This document shows, piece after piece, positions 42,842-50,015 of a DNA stretch of 64,000 nucleotides. Where the stretch lies: assembly GCF_900116875.1 (NCBI RefSeq), contig NZ_FPCC01000016.1, forward strand, positions 1 through 64,000. Reading direction: 5' to 3'. How positions within the stretch are numbered: position 1 is the stretch's first letter; every line of letters begins with the position of its first letter. A program made the position numbers and the translations under genes. Source of the stretch: Butyrivibrio sp. INlla21 (lineage in GTDB: Bacteria; Bacillota; Clostridia; Lachnospirales; Lachnospiraceae). The notes under the pieces were generated by a model. That model was not told the origin of the DNA and ran no database searches. It saw nothing but the letters and a program-made list of their open reading frames with translations.

Positions 42842-43415
42842 CTATATCCGTATTCTGCTCGGATAAACTGTCCCTATATGAAATATTGGGATTATCAACC
42901 CCATGAAGAAGCATATTCATCGCACCGATACGAAGCATTGTTCTGTCCATATCGTTGCCATAGAACATATCATTATTGAAATGATTTCTCTTTTTTTCAT
43001 CCAAGAACATATCAGGGTGATTCTCACGAAGATATGTCTGCGCAGATATTAAGAAACCTGCTGATCCCATTGCAGGATCAATGATAATATCATCAGGCTG
43101 TGGTTTTGTAAGTTTGACCATTAAATCAATGATATGTCTTGGTGTTCTAAACTGACCGTTAGTTCCGGCTGTAGCTACCTTTGAAAGCAAATACTCGTAT
43201 AAATCTCCTTTGGTATCTTCATCACCAAGTTCAAGCTGGTCTATACCGTCAACAATCTTTGTAAGCATTGCAGCCGTCGGGACTTTAAATATAGCGTCGC
43301 CCATGTACTTTGAATAAGCAGAATCGCCATCCTGATGAAGATTCTTAATAAACGGAAATACGCCGTTCATAACAAGATCATACATCTCATCAGCGGAACC
43401 AAGGTTTTCTTTTTG
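42828..43415 (-). pseudogene. hsdM: HsdM fragment (type I restriction-modification methyltransferase subunit)
   Basis: The frame encodes about 195 residues of an N6-adenine methyltransferase: SADEMYDLVMNGVFPFIK, TKGDLYEYLLSKVATAGTNGQF, RTPRHIIDLMVKL and the SAM-binding IIDPAMGSAGFLISAQTYL. It stops at TDIENLY, just before the catalytic NPPF motif, and lacks the N-terminal helical domain. Both ends are truncated and no hsdS or hsdR is near. The listed ORF start (43385) is internal; homology continues upstream to about 43410 and is cut by a TGA. It is not a working enzyme. Confidence 0.85.
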
Positions 43416-43428
43416 TCATTTTCATTCT

Positions 43429-43469
43429 ATTCAATTTAGTCATTTAACCGGCAAATGACTAAATTGAAT
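43429..43469. repeat. 41-bp perfect inverted repeat, 17-bp arms
   Basis: ATTCAATTTAGTCATTT (43429-43445) and AAATGACTAAATTGAAT (43453-43469) are exactly complementary around AACCGGC. It lies 14 bases beyond the truncated end of the HsdM fragment. No U-tract follows, so it is not an obvious terminator. It may be an operator or the end of a lost element. Confidence 0.85.
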
Positions 43470-43544
43470 TAATATGATGAGGTAATTGAATTCTATGAAT
43501 CCTCTTTTAGATACAAAAAAGACGGCGCTATGTAGCGTCGCCTT

Positions 43545-43602
43545 TTCCAAGACACAAAAATAACCGCCCGAGCCTGAGAAACTAAGTGGTTATTAGACAA
43601 TA
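43545..43602 (+). pseudogene. 3' remnant of a second type I toxin-like gene
   Basis: The 25-mer at 43545-43569 is identical to 44150-44174, covering the last codons (S-K-T-Q-K-stop) and the start of the 3' hairpin of the toxin-like gene. The hairpin equivalent continues (ATAACC with GGTTAT). Everything upstream of the shared segment is different, so this is a 5'-truncated copy. Confidence 0.6.
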
Positions 43603-43663
43603 TTATCATATTACAGTGCTAACTGTCACTTCCCGAAGCGTTCTCTCCATAGTGCACAGCCTG

Positions 43664-43846
43664 CTATGTTAAAAACACGAGTGTATCCATAAACCAGCCT
43701 CCGGACTTTATAAAGACAACCAGCGATAATATCGCGAGAAACACGGACAAGACCATATGCAGGATCTCTTTTTTCCTATTGTGAGTTATTGTGTGCATCA
43801 TGTAGATCTCGCGCCATTTCATAAAGTGACGTATGCCGAAATACAT
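43664..43846 (-). CDS. Possible 60-residue single-pass membrane protein
   Basis: The frame encodes a basic head and one hydrophobic segment (HMVLSVFLAILSLVVFI). Only a weak ribosome binding site (AAAGGC) precedes the ATG at 43846. It lies in the accessory patch between the HsdM fragment and the toxin-like locus. No family is recognised and it may be a chance frame. Confidence 0.25.
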   Translation of the reverse strand: MYFGIRHFMKWREIYMMHTITHNRKKEILHMVLSVFLAILSLVVFIKSGGWFMDTLVFLT

Positions 43847-43926
43847 ACCGATAGCCTTTGTAAGTATTTCTAACAGGATAACATCCGGTCGGGGTTGGCG
43901 TCAAAAAATGTACTAAATAAGAATTA

Positions 43927-43991
43927 TTGAAAAAGAACAAACGTTTGGTAAAATATTAATGGTGCTACCATTCACGGTAGGCGGTTAGTCC
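43927..43991 (+). promoter_or_regulatory. Promoter and 5' pairing element of the toxin-like mRNA
   Basis: TTGAAA (43927-43932), a 16-base spacer and TAAAAT (43949-43954) predict a start at about 43961. The transcript would begin with GGTGCTACC (43961-43969) and CGGTTAGTCC (43982-43991), both complementary to blocks at its 3' end. An inner AGTCCT/AGGACT hairpin overlaps the second block. Confidence 0.6.
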
Positions 43992-44066
43992 TTCAACCGG
44001 AGGACTGTGACCTCCGTTTATCATAGAAATCTCGTATGAGAAATCCATGTTGGGAGGGAATGGCTT

Positions 44067-44168
44067 ATGCTAACCATCAACGACTTGATTGCAGTTCTCG
44101 CACTGTGTGCGACGTTTTACAGTCTTGGATACGTTCATGGAAAGCGTGATTCCAAGACACAAAAATAA
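44067..44168 (+). CDS. Candidate type I toxin, 33-residue hydrophobic peptide
   Basis: An ATG preceded by TTGGGAGGGAATGGCTT starts a 33-residue peptide, MLTINDLIAVLALCATFYSL followed by GYVHGKR and a polar tail. One transmembrane helix with a charged end is the usual layout of type I toxin-antitoxin peptides. Support comes mainly from the RNA: a promoter 106 bases upstream, a long structured leader, and 5' and 3' ends that are inverted complements. An antisense RNA is expected but its promoter is not proven. A remnant of a second copy lies at 43545. No close named family is claimed. Confidence 0.6.
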   Translation: MLTINDLIAVLALCATFYSLGYVHGKRDSKTQK

Positions 44169-44258
44169 CCGCCCATTGTCACGGCCATGACTGAGCGGTT
44201 ATATTTCGCTTATTTATTCCGGGACTAACCGTCTATCGGTAGCACCTTTTCTTTTATT
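44165..44258 (+). terminator. 3' UTR hairpin, 3' pairing element and terminator of the toxin-like mRNA
   Basis: ATAACCGC (44165-44172) pairs with GCGGTTAT (44195-44202) around an inner GTCA/TGAC stem. Then GGACTAACCG (44222-44231) and GGTAGCACC (44238-44246) are complementary to the two blocks at the 5' end, followed by TTTTCTTTTATT. The end-to-end pairing followed directly by a U-tract could serve as the terminator. Confidence 0.6.
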
Positions 44259-44283
44259 ATATTAGCAGTTCTCTGCGGCTACG

Positions 44284-45033
44284 TCAAATATCATGCCCGA
44301 CTTTATGCTCGTTGGCGTCGTCCCATTCGTCGTAGATGTCGATGGCAGGATTTTGCGTGAGGTCGCGGTAGAAGGCGCTATCGTAGAATGTCTTGATCGC
44401 GGCGCTGTCGCGAGCGGGGCCGTTTTTGACTGTGGTGTAGATGCTAAGGTTCACGCGGTCGAAGTACTTAAGGCCCGTAGCAATATCTTTTTCCAATTGA
44501 GCGGTGGTCTGGCCTTCCATGCCGAACATGATGTTGATCCAGCTAAAGTGGCGGGCGATCTGCTCGGGCGTCACGCCGGGGAGGCCTTTATGGAGGATGT
44601 CCTCTCTGATGTGCTCATCGAAGGTCTCGACGCCGCATCTGAAGATGGTCTTGATCCCGTACTGCCTAAAAAAGTCGGTAAAAAACGGATTGGCGTCTCT
44701 AAAGATGTAGTGTCCTTCGAGGATCACGGTGTCTATGCCTTTTTCGCGGCAGACCTCGCGGATGTAGTTGATGGTGGTAAAGGGAAGCTCTGTGTATGAG
44801 GCGGAGCACGTTACTTCCAGGGTAAAAGAGCCTACTTCTCTTCCTTTCACCTGTGCGAGGGCTTTTTTGTTTACGGCGTCGCTCTCAAGGACGGTTGAAG
44901 CTTTGTCGTCCTGATAGTCGCAGAAGGCGCATTTTCCCCAGGAGCAGCCAAGGGATACAAGGAGGACGTTTTCTCTTTTTAATGAACTTGTCTTTTCATC
45001 TACAAGCTGGTAGCGAACGAGATCGTAGATCAT
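44284..45033 (-). CDS. Radical SAM protein, candidate queuine lyase (QueL-like)
   Basis: This 249-residue protein has an unusual cluster motif CX4CX2C (C30, C35 and C38 in LGCSWGKCAFCDY), where classical members have CX3CX2C. Other blocks are TLEVTCSASYTELPF, VILEGHYIFRDAN and NIMFGMEGQTTAQLEKDI. Its ATG overlaps the stop of the YhhQ-type transporter by four bases (ATGA). In gut bacteria a radical SAM subgroup converts salvaged queuine to preQ1, and the coupling to YhhQ behind a preQ1-like riboswitch makes that role likely here. It is inferred from context, not from a matched signature. Confidence 0.7.
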   Translation of the reverse strand: MIYDLVRYQLVDEKTSSLKRENVLLVSLGCSWGKCAFCDYQDDKASTVLESDAVNKKALAQVKGREVGSFTLEVTCSASYTELPFTTINYIREVCREKGIDTVILEGHYIFRDANPFFTDFFRQYGIKTIFRCGVETFDEHIREDILHKGLPGVTPEQIARHFSWINIMFGMEGQTTAQLEKDIATGLKYFDRVNLSIYTTVKNGPARDSAAIKTFYDSAFYRDLTQNPAIDIYDEWDDANEHKVGHDI

Positions 45034-45758
45034 GCTGCTTCCTCCGAGAGAGTTTCGTCCTTAGCATTTTCTTTTTCCAGAAGAATGCCGCTCTTACGGT
45101 TGAAGATGCCTGCAAGGTAGAGAAAAGGTGTGTCGCAAAGGGCGATGAGCATCTCGATGATTGAGCCAGCGACAGCGACCTCGAGGCAGTAAAGGAGCGG
45201 GAATGTTCCGATAAATGCAAGGATCGAGAAGCCGAAGTTCTCGGCACAGTTGCAGAGGATGGTCGAGAGGTTGTTTCTAAACCACATGTGCTTGCCGCCT
45301 GTCTTTTGCTTGAGCTTCTGGTAGATGATGACGTCGCCCCAGTTGGATAGGATGAACATGATGCCGGAGGCTGTGGTGATCCTTACGGACATGGCGAATA
45401 TGCTCTTCATTCCGGGATCGACGGTGTCGAAGGTGTTGGGGATGAAGGCTTGTGTAAAGAGTGCGAACAGTATGTAGGCGATGAGTGCCGCTGCTGCGAT
45501 CTTGACTGCGTTTTTGCTTGCTTTGTCGCCGTATTTTTCGTTGAGGATGTCGGTCGTAAGGTAGGTCGATGCGAACATGACGTTGCCGAGCGCGGTTGAG
45601 ACGCCGGCGATGTCGACTTGCTTGGAGACCTGTATGTTGGCAAATACCACGGCGAGAGCCATCCATGTGTAGAGGCCGAATTTGCCGAAGAGTTTGTCCA
45701 TGAGGAGGACTCCGTAGAATATTACTATGAGTTCCATAATGCCTAGGAGTAGATTCAT
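45030..45758 (-). CDS. yhhQ: Queuosine precursor transporter (YhhQ / Vut_1 family)
   Basis: A 242-residue, roughly six-helix membrane protein that imports preQ0, preQ1 or queuine. Key segments are LAVVFANIQVSKQV, STYLTTDILNEKYGDKASKNAV, VRITTASGIMFILSNWGDV and CNCAENFGFSILAFIGTFP. The ATG at 45758 follows AAAGGTTATAAAG; the longer open frame (to 45896) runs back through a terminator and is rejected. The C-terminal residues after about 215 are variable and acidic. It is followed by the radical SAM gene and preceded by the preQ1-type riboswitch. Confidence 0.92.
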   Translation of the reverse strand: MNLLLGIMELIVIFYGVLLMDKLFGKFGLYTWMALAVVFANIQVSKQVDIAGVSTALGNVMFASTYLTTDILNEKYGDKASKNAVKIAAAALIAYILFALFTQAFIPNTFDTVDPGMKSIFAMSVRITTASGIMFILSNWGDVIIYQKLKQKTGGKHMWFRNNLSTILCNCAENFGFSILAFIGTFPLLYCLEVAVAGSIIEMLIALCDTPFLYLAGIFNRKSGILLEKENAKDETLSEEAA

Positions 45759-45851
45759 TTCTTTATAACCTTTCTGATATGTATGGTTGGTGCAGGGGGA
45801 GTTAGATTCGGAGCGGATTCTCGTCGCGCTTCGCGGACGGATTATCCGGAA

Positions 45852-45884
45852 ATAAAAAGGCTCCGCGCATAAGTACGCAGAGCC
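45852..45884 (-). terminator. Riboswitch-controlled terminator before yhhQ
   Basis: On the minus strand GGCTC pairs with GAGCC, with GCGT/GCGC forming the upper stem, followed by TTTTTATTT. It lies between the preQ1-like aptamer and the yhhQ start codon, the standard position for an expression platform. Confidence 0.85.
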
Positions 45885-45921
45885 ATCAGATTGCATGGTA
45901 ATACATGTTGTTTCTAACTAG

Positions 45922-45963
45922 CCCTGGTTTTGTTTAACGACAGGATGGTGCAAACGAACTGTC
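45922..45963 (-). ncRNA. preQ1-I-like riboswitch aptamer
   Basis: Read on the minus strand, GACAG and CTGTC form a 5-bp stem around a loop containing GTTCG and CACC, and the tail GTTAAACAAAACCAGG closely resembles the A-rich tail of known preQ1-I aptamers (for example the Thermoanaerobacter one). Loop CC and tail GG could form the pseudoknot. An intrinsic terminator follows about 40 bases downstream, ahead of a queuosine-precursor transporter gene, so the sensed ligand fits the regulated gene. Confidence 0.75.
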
Positions 45964-46451
45964 GGGGTTACGTAATGTAACAGCCTTGGGTAGTTTACTA
46001 TGGCGCGAGGATGGTGTCAAGGGGGTGTGGTTATGATATAGTTATATAAAACCAAATGTGGGGGAAATATGGAAGAAAACAATAACAACAATATTGTAAA
46101 CAACGAGAAGGCTCCGCGGAAGGGACTGAATAGGGCTCGGCGGAGCTGAAATTTGCGGTTTGTGCATGCGAATCGACGTTTTCTTTGATTTCGCATGTCG
46201 TTTTTGCCTGAATTATCAGCATTTCATTCAATATTTGAAGGAAAACGAAGGTGAGTGAGCATGCGTAGCGAGCATTTCTGTTAAAGCGCATGCTTTTTGG
46301 GAAAAATCGAGCACGCATATCCGCTAGAAAAGCCGTTTGGCATGTCGGAAGACGGTATTGTGATAAGTTTTGGAGAGTAGGCGTGCCTAGGGTGCCGAAT
46401 GATTCTCAGTAAATGTGTTATACTAGAAAGTGCACTGACGGAGGTAAAGAT
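45964..46451. other. Gap without a convincing gene
   Basis: The stretch contains short inverted and direct copies of GCATGC and GCATG sequences, ending in a GCATGC...GCATGCTTTTT hairpin near 46260-46295. The 26-codon frame at 46069 is the only coding candidate. A TTATACT box near 46426 is a plausible -10 for the mini-gene at 46452. Confidence 0.4.
46069..46149 (+). CDS. Possible 26-residue Asn-rich peptide or gene remnant
   Basis: An ATG after TGTGGGGGAAAT opens a 27-codon frame starting MEENNNNNIVNNEKAPRKGL and ending in a basic ARRS. It looks like the disordered N-terminus of a longer protein truncated by a stop. The ribosome binding site is good, but there is no other support. Confidence 0.25.
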   Translation: MEENNNNNIVNNEKAPRKGLNRARRS

Positions 46452-46640
46452 ATGGAGAAATTCTTGGATACATTTATGAATAAGGTGAAGGTGGAAGGAA
46501 AAACCGAGGCATATCATGAGATAACTATTAATATGATCAAAAATGGTATTCCGGTAGATACGATTTCTGCTTCAATACCTGATCTGCCCAAGGATGAGAT
46601 ACAGGAGATTTTTGATAGTATCATGAAGGATAAAGAATAA
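46452..46640 (+). CDS. Mini-gene resembling the C-terminal tail of Rpn/PD-(D/E)XK transposase family
   Basis: The ATG at 46452 follows ACGGAGG and gives 62 residues: MEKFLDTFMNKVKVEGKTEA, then YHEITINMIKNGIPVDTISASI and LPKDEIQEIFDSI. The last part matches the tail found at the end of Rpn-type proteins (E-x-A-x-x-M-I-K-x-G-x-P-x-x-x-I). No nuclease domain is nearby upstream; the full gene at 40160 is 5 kb away. It may be a stand-alone remnant that kept a start site. A strong hairpin follows. Confidence 0.55.
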   Translation: MEKFLDTFMNKVKVEGKTEAYHEITINMIKNGIPVDTISASIPDLPKDEIQEIFDSIMKDKE

Positions 46641-46678
46641 GGTGATGCGATAAGCGCAGTTTATTTCTATCGCTCATA

Positions 46679-46741
46679 CAAGAGAAACCGCCACCACTGT
46701 TCTGCAAGTAAGCTTGTTCACTGTGGTGGCGGTTTCTCTTG
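46679..46741 (+). terminator. Long 18-bp stem hairpin downstream of the mini-gene
   Basis: CAAGAGAAACCGCCACCA (46679-46696) pairs perfectly with TGGTGGCGGTTTCTCTTG (46724-46741). There is no strong U-tract on either strand. It may be a terminator or a mobile hairpin sequence. Confidence 0.6.
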
Positions 46742-46765
46742 TCGTCCGTTGTCGTAAAGCTCGCA

Positions 46766-46888
46766 CACTCAAAAAATCAAGCGCGCCTAAGGCGCACTAT
46801 AATAACAAAGAACCCCATCATACCAAGCGAGCTTGGTGATGGGGTTCTTCATTATTAAACCACTTCGTGGTGCTTGATTTTTTGAGTG
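46766..46888. repeat. Nested inverted repeats downstream of groEL
   Basis: An outer 17-bp inverted repeat (CACTCAAAAAATCAAGC, 46766-46782 with its complement at 46872-46888) encloses a second one (AAGAACCCCATCA, 46808-46820 with 46837-46849) whose stem is extended by CCAAGC/GCTTGG. The inner hairpin, read on the minus strand and followed by TTTGTTATT, is the likely groEL terminator. Confidence 0.8.
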
Positions 46889-46909
46889 ATGAGTTTTACT
46901 CGTTATCGC

Positions 46910-48604
<1,695 letters not shown>

Positions 48605-48668
48605 TCAGAAATCGATATACTCATTTCATTCGTATATCTTTTTTCTTCATGCATGTTCGGTCTTCAAA

Positions 48669-48706
48669 GTCAAATAATTCTCTGTACAAGTACAGAATTA
48701 TTTGAC
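48669..48706. promoter_or_regulatory. Hairpin in the groES-groEL intergenic region
   Basis: GTCAAATAATTC (48669-48680) pairs with GAATTATTTGAC (48695-48706), extended by CTGTAC/GTACAG. It starts four bases beyond the groES stop. There is little U-tract, so it may adjust the groES/groEL mRNA ratio by processing or partial termination. Confidence 0.65.
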
Positions 48707-48709
48707 CTT

Positions 48710-48997
48710 TCATCCCTTTATTATTGCCAGTATATCATTCTGCTTAACGATGATGTATGTTACGTCGTCGAGCTTAACCTCTGTTCCGGCGTATTTGGAA
48801 TAGATGACGTTGTCACCTTTCTTAACCTGCATCTTAACTTCCTTGCCGTCTACTACTCCGCCGGGTCCAACAGCTATAACTTCAGCCTGCTGGGGCTTCT
48901 CCTTCTCTGCTCCGGGAAGAACGATTCCGGACTTGGTTGTTTCCTCTGCTTCAAGTGCCTTGAGCACAACTCTGTCTGCAAGTGGTTGTAACTTCAT
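48710..48997 (-). CDS. groES: Co-chaperonin GroES (Hsp10)
   Basis: GroES caps the GroEL chamber. The 95-residue protein fits the family exactly: [20 protein letters not shown], then the mobile loop TKSGIVLPGAEKEKP, EVIAVGPGGVVDGKEV and GDNVIYSKYAGTEVKLDD. AAAGGAGGCACC precedes the ATG. It is the first gene of groESL, with the CIRCE element 46 bases upstream of its start and a SigA-type promoter upstream of that. Confidence 0.98.
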   Translation of the reverse strand: MKLQPLADRVVLKALEAEETTKSGIVLPGAEKEKPQQAEVIAVGPGGVVDGKEVKMQVKKGDNVIYSKYAGTEVKLDDVTYIIVKQNDILAIIKG

Positions 48998-49043
48998 TAT
49001 GGTGCCTCCTTTATATAATAGGTTCTTTTTTCTTTTTTAATTG

Positions 49044-49070
49044 TTAGCACTCTTTTATCTCGAGTGCTAA
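49044..49070. promoter_or_regulatory. CIRCE operator (HrcA binding site)
   Basis: TTAGCACTC-N9-GAGTGCTAA is a perfect copy of the CIRCE consensus, located between the groESL promoter and the groES start. HrcA should repress the operon until heat shock. hrcA itself is not in this window. Confidence 0.98.
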
Positions 49071-49083
49071 CCCCTAAGAACAT

Positions 49084-49112
49084 ATATTAGTTACTTATAG
49101 GTGTATGTGCAA
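49084..49112 (-). promoter_or_regulatory. SigA-type promoter of groESL
   Basis: Read on the minus strand, TTGCAC (49107-49112), a 17-base spacer and TAATAT (49084-49089). The start would fall about 49077, just before the CIRCE element. Confidence 0.8.
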
Positions 49113-49402
49113 ATATGGATATATTGGATTTGCTCGTTATTTCTTTTGTATACTCTCGATAACTCTTTTATACTCTCATTTTCTTCTATTTCTCCTGAAA
49201 CATTGATAAAACCAATATAAAAAAGCCTTTTCGGAGTTTATAGATTAATCTGTCGCAGTAAGATTTATTTTAGAATTATTTTATTATAAAGCAATTGCAA
49301 TTAATCGTTTTACGGCGCATAATACAGATACTTAAAGATCAGTCAAAACACGGAGGTTTTGAGATTTGCTATACGCAAGCGATTGGCAAGGAGGTAATGC
49401 CT
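49113..49402. other. Intergenic leader region, no gene recognised
   Basis: AT-rich sequence between the divergent groESL and 49403 genes. An open frame of 36 codons continuous with the 49403 gene is dismissed as leader because the ribosome binding site lies at 49389. No riboswitch or clear promoter was recognised. Confidence 0.4.
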
Positions 49403-49831
49403 ATGAGTGCTAACATATTCAGTAGCTTATCAGGTTCATATAATTATGTTAATGATATGAGCAATCTCCTTTCTGATTATTCGAGCATAAAGAACGGATC
49501 ATACGGTACACTCATGAAATCGTATGTTAAAAAAGTTGGCAATCAGAATGCTCTCGACGCTTACCGCAAAACCGGTTCTACAGCTTCAGTAGAGGCTCCT
49601 GCCAAAGAGGAATCACAGTCTTCCAAGACCAAAACGGTTAAGACTGTTTCTGAGATGACAAAAGAGGCAGCTGCTACCACTACCAAGAAGACTGACAGCA
49701 CCGTTAATACAGCGGATAAGTATGAGAAGCTTAAATCCGACTGGCTCGACAATCAGCTTAAGCAGTATGATAAGGATGCAACCAAAACAACGGCTGCAGA
49801 TACTTCGGTATCGTTTGACGCCACAGTTTGA
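49403..49831 (+). CDS. Small Ser/Thr/Lys-rich protein of unknown function
   Basis: The ATG at 49403 after AAGGAGGTAATGCCT gives 142 residues. There is no signal peptide. It starts MSANIFSSLSGSYNYVNDMS and has LLSDYSSIKNGSYGTLMKSYVKK, a pattern I recall from Lachnospiraceae proteins found near flagellar and surface genes, though none is visible here. The middle is disordered Ala/Lys/Thr/Ser-rich and the C-terminus predicted helical (KYEKLKSDWLDNQLKQYDKDA). A strong terminator follows 26 bases beyond the stop, so it is a single-gene unit. Function is not assigned. Confidence 0.7.
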   Translation: MSANIFSSLSGSYNYVNDMSNLLSDYSSIKNGSYGTLMKSYVKKVGNQNALDAYRKTGSTASVEAPAKEESQSSKTKTVKTVSEMTKEAAATTTKKTDSTVNTADKYEKLKSDWLDNQLKQYDKDATKTTAADTSVSFDATV

Positions 49832-49856
49832 TACAAGAATTCAATAACCGACGTGG

Positions 49857-49889
49857 AACCGGCAGGGTATGTGCCCTGTCGGTTTTTTG
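49857..49889 (+). terminator. Intrinsic terminator after the gene at 49403
   Basis: AACCGGCAGGG (49857-49867) pairs with CCCTGTCGGTT (49874-49884, one G-U) and is followed by TTTTTTG. Confidence 0.92.
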
Positions 49890-50015
49890 TTTGCAATTAC
49901 TAAAGGTTTCCGTTATAATCCGTAAACATATGGTGCATTTTTTACATATGGGGAACACGGATGCAACCATGCTTTAGTAACAATGTACAACACGCAAAAA
50001 GGAAAGGAAGTGAAT

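Noticed and set aside
45277-45666. 129-residue open frame overlapping yhhQ
   Set aside because: His/Arg-rich shadow frame inside a confident transporter gene, with no ribosome binding site.
45759-45896. N-terminal extension of YhhQ back to 45896
   Set aside because: It would translate the terminator hairpin; the ATG at 45758 has a ribosome binding site and begins the family sequence.
46281-46517. Minus-strand frame of 78 residues near 46.4 kb
   Set aside because: It runs antisense to the better supported mini-gene at 46452 and has no ribosome binding site.
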